Positions 20,613 to 32,440 of a stretch of 64,000 nucleotides of DNA are shown piece after piece. The position numbers and the translations under genes are program-made. The notes under the pieces were generated by a model, which worked only from the letters and a program-made list of their open reading frames with translations, searched no databases and was not told the DNA's origin. The DNA lies in assembly GCF_032452875.1 (NCBI RefSeq), contig NC_083883.1:57658698-57722697 (forward strand), given 5' to 3'. Source of the DNA: Bos javanicus. Its lineage: Eukaryota; Chordata; Mammalia; Artiodactyla; Bovidae. How positions within the stretch are numbered: position 1 is the stretch's first letter; the number at the start of each line of letters is the position of its first letter.

Positions 20613-20964
20613 ACTGGCCTTACCCCATTGCCCTTGAAATTAAGGGAAGCTGTGATGCTGCAGATCAGGTGACCAACCAGCCCCTTTGAGACAGTCCTAT
20701 GCAACCTGGCATGGCTGATCCCCCTAAATCTGATCACCCTAAGGCTGAGTACTCCACGCACTGGGGATGCTCGGACTGTGATGTCCTTGCATGACAGCAG
20801 GCAGCCTCTCTGAGCAGCCCTTCCTGTGGCTGTCCCTGCCTTGTGAGGCTGCCTGCCGCTCTGGCTTTCTGGGTCCTGCTTCTCTTACCTATCCCCTAGC
20901 AGGGAGGAAAGCACCTGGACACCCAGCATCGCTTTGCTGGGCCTTGGAGAACCTGTCCTACTGT
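20613..20964. other. Unique sequence, no gene seen
   Basis: No repeat or coding signal recognised. Confidence 0.4.
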
Positions 20965-21060
20965 GATGGATTTTTTAATTGGATTGTGACAAACATTTAA
21001 TACCTAATAGAGCTCTTACCAGCACAGTTAATTAAGAATGTGACTAATCTAATTCAGTCG
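20965..21060. promoter_or_regulatory. Possible conserved noncoding segment (tentative)
   Basis: Short repeat-free AT-rich block with homeodomain-type cores: 'tttttaattggattg', 'taatacctaatag', and 'ttaattaa' inside 'cagttaattaagaatg'. Evidence is composition and motif density only. Confidence 0.2.
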
Positions 21061-21630
21061 GAGCTCAGAAAGAGAGAAAAGAAGGGAACAGGAGAATGGG
21101 GAGCAGGATGTGGGGAGACGGGGGTGGAAAAGGACTACTGAGCCTGCTTTTCCTTCTGCTGGGTGAGGGGATTCTAGATACACAGCACAGGGAGATTGCA
21201 TCAAGTTTGCCAAGGAGAAGCGAAGCATCATCCAGAGTGGCCAGAAGAACAAGGACCCTCTTCTCAGCTTCTTGCTCTGTCCCACTATGCACGTTGGCTT
21301 GTCACCACAGACTTGTTAGCAACCCCTGAGCAAATGGACCTCTGTGGATCCCCTAAAGTGGTACGGGCAACTACAGAGTGTTCCAAGCCTCCTTCCTGAA
21401 CATGCCTCATTGAGGGTGGCCCAGCTTGGCACCACCCACCCAGAGTCATGGACCCTTCACCCTTCCTGAACCCCAGTGTCATGCAAATAGCAGTTGGAAC
21501 ACTAAGACTGTGTTCATAACTCCTTTGAACTACACTGGTACACTCATAAATGTGCAGCATACCCATGCTCCCACGTGCATGCTGTCTGCACAGGCACGCA
21601 GGTGTCACTGTGAGTCTACACAGCAGAGAT
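21061..21630. other. Unique sequence, no gene seen
   Basis: No repeat or coding signal recognised. Confidence 0.4.

Positions 21631-21631
<1 letters not shown>

Positions 21632-21661
<30 letters not shown>
21632..21661. repeat. (AC)n microsatellite
   Basis: About 15 AC units, uninterrupted; no SINE attached. Confidence 0.9.
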
Positions 21662-21662
<1 letters not shown>

Positions 21663-22640
21663 CACAGGTGAAATCGCCAGCGCTGATGTGCAAACACAGC
21701 ACAACCACAAACACCCGGGGGAGCAGGACCGGCACGTGGGTGCCCTCCTGTCTAAAGCAGAAGCTCGTCTCCTGCCGGGCCTTGCTGCTATCTGAGCGGT
21801 GACATCCCACCATCCTCCCGAGGTCTAAGTGCCTGCTTCCTTGAGAAGACCCGGCCATAGCTGTTAGACAGCTGTCACTTGCATTCTGGCAGGTGGCCTC
21901 ATGCACGGGAGTGTGGAGGGGGGCCAGGTTCCTGGGTGAGTGGTGTCACTCCGGGGGATGACAGGTGTCCTGGAAACCGTAGATGCTGTTGACATCACAC
22001 CCGATTGTGGGCGGATGCAAAAGGAAGGCTGAATGTCAGGGTTAATGCTCAAGGGTGGTGTGGGGGTATTCATCTCGAAGTGCGTGGTACCATAGTAACT
22101 GCTGGGAAGGAGAACTATTTCCAGTGTCTCTGCAGCAGCACAGCAGCACAGCAGCAGGTACCATGCTGGACTTTACAAACGTGAGCCTTTCATATTCTGG
22201 TCTTTAATGGCAGGTGATAAGATTAGGGTAAGAGAGCTGTGATTTAGCCATACTTGATATCTCACTGAGGGCTCAGCATCGTCGTCTGCATTAATCCCCA
22301 CGGGAAACCTGCAAGGAGAGTGGGCTAGGCTGAACTACCTTTGACTCCAGAGAGAAAGCCAAGCCTCTTAAACATCAACCCCGGAGGGCAGGACGCAGAA
22401 CTCACCCCTCCACGCTCAGCTGCAGCCTGCTTGATGACCGCTGATGGAGACTCCTGGGCAGCTCCTAACTAACCTGGTGAGTGGCCAGACCATACACACC
22501 TGACTCTATGCAGAGGGTGGGACAGCTGGCAGATCACTCTCTTTGGGACTGAAACAATGATGAGTCCCCTAATAGCACTCTAAAGACACTGATGATGAGA
22601 ATCACAATTGGAAAGGCCAGAGGAGGCATCAGCCATAAAA
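21662..22640. other. Unique sequence, small CAGCA repeat
   Basis: No gene seen. A short CAGCA/CAGCAG repeat spans about 22131-22156. A weak MIR-like stretch may lie at 22245-22350. The A run at about 22639-22652 has no SINE body. Confidence 0.4.
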
Positions 22641-22904
22641 AAAAAAAAAAGCTAAATAGTAGAAGAAGCCACCAAGAAGTGAAAGGAAGCTCTCTCTCCC
22701 TCTCTCCTTCACTTGTCTACTCTTTATATATATGAATCATTCCTTATATTTGTATGGCATTTTCCATTCTCAGAAACTCTCATCCAGATAGAGCTATTCA
22801 GTGCTCATATCTGAAGGAACCTGGGATTTCCCTGCACAAGGAGTTATGCAATAGTTAGAGATGGAGCCCCAGGGAGGACTCAGATCTCCTAGATCTTTAT
22901 CAAG

Positions 22905-23070
22905 CGCCAGTCCCTCTGCACACAATCTCACTACAGCCACCACAGCACTGGGAGGCGTCTACCACTGTCCCTATTTTACAGGTGAGGTGACTGAGGTTCT
23001 GCAAGTAAGTGTGCACTTATGCCTGAAGTCACTCAGGTAACAAGGAGCAGAGGCAGACCTTAGGGTTAGG
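22905..23070 (-). mobile_element. MIR fragment
   Basis: Antisense MIR: 'gtccctattttacaggtgag', 'gtgactgaggttctgcaag', 'cactcaggtaacaaggagc'. Confidence 0.65.
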
Positions 23071-23074
23071 CATG

Positions 23075-23780
23075 TGGATTCCCAGTGGCACGATTTCCCA
23101 CTTCCGCACCTTGTGCTTTTTCATTAAAAAGCACACTTGCTTTCTTTCTGGAAACCCAGAAAGAAGAGCTGAAATGTGGATGGAAATCTAACAGCATTGA
23201 TCCATCAACTGCCAGAAGGCATATGGAGCTGGAATGCAAAGTCAGGGGGATAGTGCCCACAATGTGGCCAGAGGACATTCAGTGAGGCTCTCTTGTGGGT
23301 TTTTTCTACTCACTCTTGGGCTTCTGGGTGCCTTTCTTTCTTTCTTTTAATGTTAGCAATATTCAGATTTTAATAATTTTATATAATAACATTTAGCTGT
23401 ACAGTATAACCCAAGAAGGTTTATCATCACTCATTTGACAATGTTTACCATGTAACATAACATACTAAATAAGCCTAATTAGTTTAATATCTCTCTTTGA
23501 GTTGTTTCATGGGCCCTCAGAAGCATTCCAGAGTTAGCTAGAGGTCAAAAAAACTTCATACGGGGTATCATTAGAGAAAGATTTTCAAAGCTATTAAAAG
23601 ATTTAAACATATTTTGTCAAATAGGATCATAGTCACTGTGGAACAATACTTAACCAAAGTGACAATAGAAGATTTTTAAAGCAAATAATCATTATAACAG
23701 ATTGCTAAAAAAGGTAAAGAAACATTAAGATCTATTATCAAAAGCAGACCAATAAATATTTCAAGAAAGGGTTGTCCTTT
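23075..23780. other. Unique AT-rich sequence, no gene seen
   Basis: No repeat assigned. A 66-codon open frame (23085-23285) contains an acceptor-like 'ctttctttctggaaacccag' but no donor or recognisable protein. Confidence 0.4.
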
Positions 23781-23781
23781 C

Positions 23782-24084
23782 TTTTTAAAAAATATTGATT
23801 GATTTATTTTTGGCTGTGCCGCACGGGCTTTTCTCTAGTTATGGGGAGCGGGGGCCACCCTTTGCCGCAGTGCAAGGGATTCTCATTGTGGTGGCTTCTC
23901 TTGTTGCAGAGAACGGGTTCTAGGGTGCTTGAGCTTCAGTAGCTGCAGCTCCTGAGCTCAATAGTTGTGGCTCACAGGCTTAGTTGCTGCGAGGCATGTG
24001 GGATCTTCCTGGACCAGGGATCAAACCCATGTCTCCTGCCTTAGAAGGAGGAGATTCTTTACTACTGAACCACCAGGGAAACCC
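23782..24084 (-). mobile_element. CHR-type SINE, long form
   Basis: Antisense: 'ttatttttggctgtgccgc', 'ggcttctcttgttgcagag', 'ggatcttcctggaccaggg', ending 'ccaccagggaaaccc'. Short flanking repeats 'tgtccttt' / 'tgtccttc'. Confidence 0.9.
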
Positions 24085-24470
24085 TGTCCTTCTCTCTTGA
24101 TTTGCCTCTATTTTCCCACCGTGCTCCTGCCCTGGGTAACACCATTCCTCTGTAGCTGGGCGGGCAAGTGGCCCTCTGCCATCATGGTCTTAGTTCTTTG
24201 CAGCAGCACCAGGAGAAACATCCCCTTGAGAGGAGGAGGGTGTGTCAGAGCTCATCCCTCCTTCCCAGCTCTGGGGCACCGAGGGAGACCTTTCCACCAC
24301 AGCGCTCACAGGCCTTTCAGTGCAGCAGACAACCTCTGACCAATTGTTTGTCTGACAACTTTATCCTGGGAGGAAAAGCCAAGGCAGCAGGGAAGGGGTG
24401 GAGTTCCAGGAAAAGGCAGCACCCAGGCAGCGGGCTGAGCCTCGGTCAAGGAGAACACAATCCATATTTA
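24085..24470. other. Unique sequence, no gene seen
   Basis: No repeat recognised; two overlapping 124-codon frames (23965-24542) have no domain and start inside the SINE or cross this stretch. Confidence 0.4.
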
Positions 24471-24474
24471 CTAC

Positions 24475-24645
24475 TTACTGCTAAAGCGACCTTACCTGAG
24501 TCATTGAATGTTTTTGAACTTCATCTATTAACTGGGAATTAAAAATATCTGCGCGCCTCGCTGGATTCTTGTTGGGGAGAAATAATACATAGGAAAGAGG
24601 TTTGAAAGCTGTAAAGGGCTACAGAAATGAAAGGTAAATGAAAGG
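24475..24645 (+). mobile_element. MIR fragment
   Basis: Sense MIR: 'ttgaacttcatctattaac', 'ctggattcttgttggggag', 'tttgaaagctgtaaagggc'. Confidence 0.5.
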
Positions 24646-25115
24646 TGTTTTCTATTAAGTAGAATAAGGAGGATCAAGAGTGAGAGAAAGAGGAGGGAAG
24701 AAGTCAGAACGTGCCAGCGGAAATGAATGCTTTCCCACAGAGAAATGCATTAGGCACCTTCAAATGTTCGTTCTTTTCTAGAAGATTATAAAGAAAGAGC
24801 TATTCCTAATGGGCATCAATTATACAACTTAAGAGTTGGCTCATGGCACCTGTGATTCGTTGCTAGCTATCATGGTGACTCTTTCAATTATTTCCCCAAT
24901 CCAGTCTGATACATAAAATCTCTTCTTTCCTACCCTCGGCCATTCTAGAAAGGACAGTACTAAGGGCGAGGGAAGTAGAAATGAGGGAGGAACAAAGTGA
25001 TGCCCATCTCCCTTCTCCAGAGAGATGAACTGGGGTAGACCACTGTGCCTTGCAGACTTGGGTCAACCTGGTGGTGGGAGACTTTGGACCTTTTAAATAT
25101 CAGGTTTCCTTTCCT
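24646..25115. other. Unique sequence, no gene seen
   Basis: No repeat or coding signal recognised. Confidence 0.4.
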
Positions 25116-25127
25116 TACCTTGAATCT

Positions 25128-25337
25128 GTTGTTGCTTAGTCACTAAGTTGTGTGCAACTCTTTTGCAACCCCATGGACTGTAGCCTGCCAGGCTCCTCTG
25201 TCCTTGGGGTTTCCCAGGCCAGAATACTTTAGTGGGTTGCCATTTCCTTCTCCAGGAGATCTTCCCAACCCAGGGATTGAACCTGCGTCTCCTGCATTGC
25301 AGGTGGATTCTTTACTGCTCAGCCACCAGGGAAGCTA
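25128..25337 (-). mobile_element. Bov-tA SINE
   Basis: Antisense full copy, from 'gttgcttagtcactaag' to 'gccaccagggaagc'. Target-site duplication 'taccttgaatct' (25116-25127) and 'taccttggatct' (25338-25349), one mismatch. Confidence 0.95.
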
Positions 25338-25351
25338 TACCTTGGATCTAC

Positions 25352-25445
25352 AGAATTAAAATCCCCAAGGTGGGGTCCTGGCATCTGTATTTTTTTAAAT
25401 AGGCCCCAAGTCATTCTTATTTATGGCCAGGTTTGAAAACCACCG
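25352..25445 (+). mobile_element. MER5 (hAT-Charlie) 3' part
   Basis: 'aaggtggggtcctggcatc', 'tgtatttttttaaataggc' and 'ggtttgaaaaccacc' match the second half of MER5. The Bov-tA immediately 5' probably inserted in or beside it. Confidence 0.6.
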
Positions 25446-25594
25446 TTCTGTCTCCTGCCCTCCCAGCCACAGAAACCAATCTACAGGCTTGGCCACCTTC
25501 CTGCCACTCTTCAGTTCACACTGGGGTCCCTTCTGGGGATGTGGTGTTGGAATGATCTTGCCTCCCTGCCTGCCTACCTCTTTCGCTGCTTTCT

Positions 25595-25890
25595 TCTTTA
25601 TACTTAATTTTATTTATTTGTTTGTTTTGGGCTGAACTGGGTCTTCACTGCTGCATGAGATTTCTTTGGTTGTGGCAAGTGGGGGCTACTCTCTGGTTGA
25701 GCAGGTGGGTTTCTCACTGTGGTGGCTTCTCCTGCTGTGGAGTATGGGCTCTAGGGCATGCACGCTTCAGTAGTTGTGGCCCGTGGGCTTAGTTGTCCCA
25801 CAACATGTGGGATCCTCCTGGACCAGGGCTTGAACTCATGTCTACTGCGTTGGCAAGCAGATTCTTTACCCCTGAGCCACCGGGGAAGCC
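25595..25890 (-). mobile_element. CHR-type SINE, long form
   Basis: Antisense: 'ttgggctgaactgggtcttc', 'ggtggcttctcctgctgtgg', 'gatcctcctggaccagggc', ending 'gccaccggggaagcc'. Target-site duplication 'tctttcgctgctttct' (25579-25594) / 'tctcgtgctgctttct' (25891-25906). Confidence 0.95.
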
Positions 25891-25906
25891 TCTCGTGCTG
25901 CTTTCT

Positions 25907-26625
25907 CTCTCTCTCCATTCTTCTCCCAGCCCAGAGACAGTCCTGGAAGAAGCACCTGGGAATGGGCTAGCTTGCAGCTGCAGGGCACTGAGCAAAGGGT
26001 GATCTCAAAGACAGCATCCAGGGGGCAAAGATGGCACTGATGATCAAATAAATGCAATTAAACACAATCAGCCTGCAACCTAGGGCCTGGCAGAGATAGG
26101 GAGACCATGTAGGACACCACAGTGGTTTGGGTTGGAGAGACAGAGAGGAAATCCTTGCGGGTCCATGGCCTTGCCCTTCTGGGAAGGCAGAAAGACTAGG
26201 AAGCACTGTTCAGACAAGACCACCCACAGCACCTGAGTGTGCTGGAAAGCTGTGGTCGGCCAGGGTGACTGGCTGTGCCGTCTCCTGTTTCCAGAGTAGC
26301 TAGGTGACCCCCTTCTCCCCATGACTGTGTCTGTCCTTGTTCCCAACGAATATTCAAGTAAGGTGGGCAGTGATCTGGTGCTCAAGAAAAGAGAACTCTT
26401 CCAGCTCATTCTGTTTATTTTGCTATTGATAAAATGTATCCTTAAGGGTCAGGGTCAAATAAGGCGGCCCAGCCTCCATTGCTAGTGTCTGGGAACCAAG
26501 CTGCAGCACTACTGAGGCTGGGCTGAAGCTTGCTGGACATCACGCATCCTCCCTGCCCTGTGGGACAGCATGCTGGACCTGTCAGTGAGAGCTCTCCAAA
26601 TTTCAGCCAGGTGCCAGCCATCTGG
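25907..26625. other. Unique sequence, no gene seen
   Basis: No repeat or coding signal recognised. Confidence 0.4.
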
Positions 26626-26629
26626 ACCA

Positions 26630-26735
26630 TTACCTGTGTTCACTGAACACCTACTGGGTGCTGGATGCTAGGCCAACTGCAGGGGAAGGGGGAGGGACCA
26701 CAGTAACAGAAGACATGATCCCACCATAAAAATAC
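26630..26735 (-). mobile_element. L2 3' end fragment
   Basis: Antisense L2: 'gttcactgaacacctactg', 'ggtgctggatgctagg', 'aacagaagacatgatcccac'. Confidence 0.55.
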
Positions 26736-26739
26736 CCAA

Positions 26740-28065
26740 GTCCAATTATGCTGGGCCACATGCCCAGTTATAGGAGCATTCTATCACAAGGTGCTGTCCC
26801 CAGCCCTGAGGGCAACGTCACAGACTGTTACTGACAAGACATGGGCTAAAGCAAAGGACTGCGTGGGGGTAGAGGGTGGTACTGAGGAAAGGAGGGATTG
26901 GAGTGAGGCTGGAAGAGCTGAAGTTTCTTTGGAATGGGCCAGGGTCGAGCAAGTAACTGTGAATGAGTTCCATGGAAGGCTGAAGGACATCCCTATGAGG
27001 GCTGGGAGGAAATAAGCAGAGAAGCAGAGAATTTTTCAGAGGGAGGAGCAAGGCCTGGATTCTGTTTCCAGCTTGAGTTGTTTCTTGCTCCGGCTTCAGC
27101 GCTTGCCTGCAAGGTGTAGGGGGATTTGGGTACCAGTCACTGCCCCTCCATTAAATCCGTAGCTCCTCCACCATCCTGCCTGTGGGCACAGAGCGGGAGA
27201 TGAAACTCCCCCGGGACTGTGTAGCCTCCTCCTAAACACAGCCTGGCCTTGGCTTTGAGAGGAAGTCCTGGCCGAGAACCACGTAGGCCCCCAACTGAAA
27301 CCCATTGCCAGCCAGCCAGCTGCTCCATCTGAATGCGGGCCACTCCTCAGCCCCAGAGTTTATAAATAAACCAAGAGAAGTCATTTTGTCCCAGGAGACT
27401 GGGATGTCTCTTGAAATACAGAGATGTCCTGTCTTGTGCCTCCATGCTTCCTGAGCTGTGATTCTTTGGCGAGGAACAGGGCTTGGATTGAAGCTGGTTC
27501 CCGTCTACAGCTGAGAGTCTCAGCGGGGGCAAAGAGGGTGGAGCAGGCGAGGCAGAGACAGGGACAGAAACGCTTTCAGTTGTGCCCTGATGTAATAAAT
27601 GGGACGGCTAAATGAACAAGAGGGGAAGACAGAAGAGAAGCATGACAGAGAAAGCAGGAGGGTGTTGAGATGGGAAAGGGGCAGTGAGAGAAAGAGATAT
27701 TGACAGAGATGTAGAGGAGAGATGCTGGCAGACTGTCAACTGAAATGTCCATGCCGAGACAGGAGACAGAGATGGGAAGATTAGGAGAAATGTACAAAGG
27801 CAGACAGCTTGCAGCAAAGCGCTCTGACTCCTTGCCTCCGTCCCTTTTGCATTTCCATAGCCCGTGCGCACACTGAGACACAGAGAGTTGCAGTGAAGGA
27901 GCACGGAGGAGGGGAGGGGGCAGGCACAGGGAGGACCGGGTGGGAGGAGGAGTGGAATAAAGGGACACTGTGTGCACGTGGAGTCTGAGTGTGCGGACTA
28001 AATACCAGCGCGTGCCTAAAAACAAAATAGCAGCATTATCTGTCTCGTCTGCATCCTTGGGTAGA
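26740..28065. other. Unique sequence, purine-rich near 27600-27770
   Basis: No repeat family or gene recognised over 1.3 kb. A TATA-like 'gtttataaataaacc' sits at about 27357-27371 with no transcript evidence. The purine-rich tract explains the 172-codon minus-strand frame (27576-28094). Confidence 0.4.
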
Positions 28066-28069
28066 TAAA

Positions 28070-28262
28070 TGGCTTTGAGTGGACCCTGGGACAAGACTGT
28101 CTGGGTCTAAATGCTGGTGATACCGGCTTCCGGTGGTACGAATTTTGGCAAATTAGGGAACTGATCTGAACTTCTCTCTGGGATGGGGATCATGTTAGGA
28201 CTTCCTCATGGGGCTGTCATGAAGATTGAAGCTTCATAGATAGTACGGTATACACTTAGTGC
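28070..28262 (+). mobile_element. MIR SINE
   Basis: Sense MIR: 'gactgtctgggtctaaatgc', 'tttggcaaattagggaactg', 'gggatggggatcatgttagg', 'gggctgtcatgaagattga'. Confidence 0.65.
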
Positions 28263-28860
28263 AGTGCACAGAGCAAGACCTCCGGGGGCTCTGGTGCGGC
28301 TGGGGCGCTGCAGCTGTGGACAGAGTGGGGGTGTGCACAGACAAAGGGGGACAGGAAGGATGGGGGCAGGGAGAAGCAATGGCTAAGATGAGCCCTCCTT
28401 TTTTAGTACAAATCTCTTATTTTGTTGTGAGCAATGGGGCTGAGGAGTGAAGAATGCCTTCCAGCAATGGATCAGCCCAGCAGACAGCATCTAAGCCAAG
28501 AAAGAAGAGGAGGAAGGAGACACCGGCCAGTATCAAATGAGACTCTGAAGCTGCAAGTGAGTGAGTGGCTGGCTGGGGATGCCACAGGACCCAGAGGAGG
28601 CTGAAGCCAAAGACAGCCAAGGTTAAGCCAGCTCTCCTGGTGGGCTGTCCAGTAAGAGGGAGCGGGAGGGGTGAGGTGCAGGGGAACAGTCAAAGCACGA
28701 CCTGTGAGGAAACCTGAGGAAACACTGCAGGTCACCCCATGGCTCATCCGTCAGAAAGCCCAGGAAGGGGAGTTGGGTGAAATCTGCCATCTCTCAGGCA
28801 GCATGCTCCTCTCTCTGGCCATCCAGAGGAGGGCTTTTTAAATTCCTCCCATGATGATGT
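28263..28860. other. Unique sequence, no gene seen
   Basis: No repeat or coding signal recognised. Confidence 0.4.
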
Positions 28861-28863
28861 GAA

Positions 28864-29082
28864 GGCTTCCCTGGTGGCTGAGTGGTAAAGAATCTGCCTG
28901 CCAGAGCAAGAGACTCAGGAGACGCAGGTTCAATCCCTGGGTCAGGAAGATCCCTGGAGAAGGAAATGACAACCCACTCTAGAATTCTTGCCTGGGAAAT
29001 CCCACGGACAGAGAAGAGCCCGGCAGGCTACAGTCCATGGAGTCACAGAGTCGGACACCACTCAGTGATTAAATAACAACAA
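28864..29082 (+). mobile_element. Bov-tA SINE
   Basis: Sense copy: 'ggcttccctggtggctgag', 'caatccctgggtcaggaag', 'agtccatggagtcacagag', tail 'aataacaacaaaa'. A short extra 'agactcaggagac' unit lies in the head. Confidence 0.95.
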
Positions 29083-29645
29083 AAGAGACTTAAGATTGAG
29101 ATGTGAGAGTTAAGAAATGACCTCCTCTGGAAAAGACGTCACACTCCACTAACTGGATTCAGGAAAGTCACTGGGGCAGAGTCACTGACCGGAAATACTT
29201 TTTCTGGGAGGAAAGGCAAAGATATAAGAAGCATGGTGAAAGAGACCGAAGCTTGCTCTGCTGCAGGGCCCTGCCCTCAACCTGAGGCTGGCTCTCCTGA
29301 GCTCAGGGTGGGCCAGGGTTAGGGAACCAAGGGTGGAGAGAAGGTTAGAACCTTCTTCCATGCTCCCTCACTGACCATAACTAGCACTAACGCGAAGGTC
29401 CCAGCACACCTGAGCATACTCTTTGCTCTCAGTAGGTGCTGCTCACTGAGTGGGTTTTGGTCACCAGAGATGGATCCTGAATCACACAAGACCCTCAAAG
29501 ATGGTTTTAACCCTGAGGGGGAAGAAATGCAGGAATTCAGGATCTTAAATCCCCACTTTGCTAAACTAGGCTCTTGGTGCTGGAATTAAGCCTGCAGCAA
29601 CAAACAGAAAAACACTTCGAAAAAGTTAAAACATATTACTGCCAA
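29083..29645. other. Unique sequence, no gene seen
   Basis: No repeat or coding signal recognised. Confidence 0.4.
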
Positions 29646-29649
29646 CGCT

Positions 29650-29835
29650 CGTTTGTGATTATGAATATTATAATCATAGCTATCACTTACTGCGAGCCTC
29701 CCCAGGGGCCAGTTGCTTCTACACATAAGCTCGTAAATCCTCACAATGACCCTACAGAGTGAAGATTAGAATTCCCTGTTCTAGACAAAGACACAGGCTC
29801 GTAGAGGTGAGGAATGCTCGCCCTCAGAGTGGCTC
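29650..29835 (-). mobile_element. MIR SINE
   Basis: Antisense MIR: 'ctatcacttactgcgagcc', 'ctcgtaaatcctcacaatg', 'accctacagagtgaagatta', 'ctcgtagaggtgagg'. Confidence 0.65.
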
Positions 29836-29839
29836 GAAG

Positions 29840-30525
29840 CCTCCACTCTTCCCACATCTAAATCTACCTCGAGTGTCCTTAAGGAGAGGGGATTTCCTTT
29901 AATTTCAGATTCTACTTTAAATGTACTTTCACTGGGAAGCAGTACTGCCCTCTCCTGATTCCCACCATCTTCTGTGTAGGATGGAGTGAGAGGCTCCATG
30001 GAAAGTGTCTCTGTGAACCAGACGTGACCCCAGAACTCTAGCAGAGAGGCTAACCCTTCCGAAAGGTGCTCGCCCAGAGACAGATGGCAGTTCTCCTCCC
30101 ATGCAGACTGCTGGGACTGCTGAGGGGAGCAGGAAGGGGGTATAGCAGGGAACCATCCTTTCAAACTCTTGTGCAATACGAGGGGTGTAGAGCTTGCTGC
30201 CGTCCACCTCTGGAGACCTGCACATTCTATGAGGGTAATACAATGATACAGTTTCCCTCTTCTAATTGTCCAAAAGTTTAAAACCTTATTGCTCCAAGAA
30301 GCATTCTCTGTGTAGCTAGAGCTATGAAAGCCCACAAAATAACAAGGCCACCGTTTCTCTGTTTGCAACAAGATTCAGGCTACTCCAAACTCCTGTTCCC
30401 AGAAACAATGGATGGGTTTGTGGTTGGCACCACGTGGGCAGGGGTCTATGGGCCTGTGATCTGACCCTACTTCTCCTTTTCTCCATTCACTTGAGTGACT
30501 TCTTATAGTGCTCATAGCATCCAGA
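29840..30525. other. Unique sequence, no gene seen
   Basis: No repeat recognised. A 196-codon minus-strand frame (29781-30371) starts in the MIR side and has no domain. Confidence 0.4.
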
Positions 30526-30531
30526 AGAAAG

Positions 30532-30885
30532 TGTCTTAGTCTCTGCAGGCTGCTGTAACAGGATCCCATAGATGAGGTGCCTTTTATAGACAGATTTACT
30601 TTGCACAGTTTTGGAGGCTGGGAAGTCCAAGATCAAGGTGCTGGCAGATTCAGTTTCTAGTGGGAGCTGGCTTCCTGATTCATGGATGACCATTTTCTCA
30701 CTGTGTCTTTGCATGATAGAAGGGGTGAGGGAGGTCTCTGGGGTCTCTTTCATAAGGGCAGTAATCTCACATAGTAGAGTTCTATCCTGATGACAAAACC
30801 AACTCCCTAAGGCCCCACCTCCTACTATAATCACCTCGGGAATTAGTGTTCAACATACGAATTTTAGGATGTGAACATTCAGTGT
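30532..30885 (-). mobile_element. MLT1-type solitary LTR (MaLR)
   Basis: Antisense MLT1: 'gtcttagtctctgcaggctg', 'ttttggaggctgggaagtcc', 'aagatcaaggtgctggcag', 'aaggccccacctcctac', 'caacatacgaattttagg'. An ancient endogenous-retrovirus-like LTR without internal genes. Same family as 43545-43930, opposite orientation. Confidence 0.75.
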
Positions 30886-31960
30886 GCGGATGGTTTGCTA
30901 GAGAACAAGCTTCCATGCTCTTCTGTCCTTATCTCCTTACTAATCACACACACACACACAGAGCTTATTCCCATAAGAGAGCAAGGAGCCCACAGAGGTC
31001 TAATCGAGAAAGATAATCAAGTCTTGTCCTAGAAAAATCAGGTTAATACCCAGCTCCTTATAGGCAATAAGTGGCAATGTGCTACCAATACTGATCAAAT
31101 TCGGTCCAGATGAGACCAACCCCACAATCTCCAGGGCGGAGTGGCTTTCAGTGGAACAATTTTCCTAACGGAGTGACTCTGCTGCCACCACCCTTCTCCA
31201 GAAAAGACCCCAAAGACACTTAAATTGGCCAAAGGTGAGCCAGCGGAAGCAGCTGAGCTGCCCTTGTCTGTCCAAATCCCTCCAGCACGAGGCAGGCAGT
31301 CACACCCCATCGTCTGGACATTCACACAGAGACTGGTGTGGGTGCTGGGCCAGCACCTCTCTGCCCATCTCCCCCCTCAGCCCAAATGCCTGCAGAGGGA
31401 GGGCAAGTGTGGGGGTTGGGAGGCAAAGAGGGAAGGGAGGAGGGGGCATGGAAAGGACAGACCAGACCGAGTGAGAGCGGTGTGAGAATGTATGGGTGTG
31501 GGTTTGGGGAAACCCCAGGAGATCAGCTTCCAACGGTGATTAATTTAGCGAGAGAAAATAGATTCTCACTGCCAGCCACCAAGTCTGCAGAAGCTGACAA
31601 TGAAGCGATCAGCTCCACGTTCAGACAGCTCCGGTCTTGTGAGAAGGCAATCTGTGAGCTTCAAGCTGCTGCACCAACAGGAGAGTGACTGTGGGGAAGA
31701 AGCCACCCTGCTCCTGGAGAGGAAGATGCTAACTCTTTCTACAGCCTGCCTCTGGACTCTGTGGGACGCAGGAACCCAGAGATGTTCACCCCAGAAGGGT
31801 GTCCATAGAGATACTGATGCCTTGCCAGCCCTATCCAGAAGAGTGTCCATGTGGCATCTCTCTGCTGGATGTGTGTGTCAGCCTGACTGCTATTGGAGGA
31901 AGGCTGAAAATCTATCTTCCTTTCTGATAGACATGACATGAGGGCTCCCAAAATATGAAG
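30886..31960. other. Unique sequence, no gene seen
   Basis: A short (AC)n run lies near 30947-30960. No gene recognised. Open frames in 31225-31941 lack domains. Confidence 0.4.
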
Positions 31961-31964
31961 CCAC

Positions 31965-32125
31965 TCATTCATTCATTCAACCAAATGTACTTCTACTGTG
32001 TTTCCATCCCGTGTTAGGCACTACGGCTCCAACAGTGCGGATAAAACAGAAGCAGACCCTGCCTTTCCAGAACTTACAGTTTAGGGAGGGAGACAGAAAA
32101 TCAATCAAGTGATGAATGGATTTCA
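31965..32125 (-). mobile_element. L2 3' end fragment
   Basis: Antisense L2: 'cattcattcattcaaccaaa', 'gtgttaggcactacggctcc', 'gcggataaaacagaagcag', 'cagaacttacagtttaggg'. Confidence 0.75.
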
Positions 32126-32189
32126 CCCATCCATCCCTTTAGACACTCATGGTTCCAAATAATCAAAGGGAACTGATTAGAACGATAAA

Positions 32190-32330
32190 GCCTGAGACGG
32201 CATAAGACTTCAGTGTCATCTAGAGCATCATCATTAGACATATGAGGGAGCCCAGAGGGGTTGCATAACGTCCAAAGTCACACAGGTAGCAATTGGCAAG
32301 GACAAGGACCAAAACTTTAATTAAACATTT
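32190..32330 (-). mobile_element. MIR fragment
   Basis: Antisense MIR: 'catatgagggagcccagag', 'ccaaagtcacacaggtagc', 'aattggcaaggacaagg'. Confidence 0.5.
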
Positions 32331-32440
32331 AGCTTAATGTTTTTCTTGTCACAACACACACCACAGTCCAAAGAGACCCAACATAAATGAAGCATGTTCA
32401 GCATTTTCTGATGTTCTTCAAATACCCACTCTGTCAAATG

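Noticed and set aside
23085..23285. 66-codon frame with an acceptor-like upstream motif
   Set aside because: No donor, no recognisable protein, and the TGA follows quickly. Insufficient next to the stronger 12322 candidate.
27357..27371. TATA-like 'gtttataaataaacc' as a promoter
   Set aside because: No downstream gene, no CpG enrichment and no other promoter signal; such AT-rich strings are common.
27576..28094. 172-codon minus-strand frame
   Set aside because: Antisense of a purine-rich tract, giving low-complexity Ser/Leu/Pro sequence.
29781..30371. 196-codon minus-strand frame
   Set aside because: Begins at the MIR side and has no domain or codon signature; unsupported.
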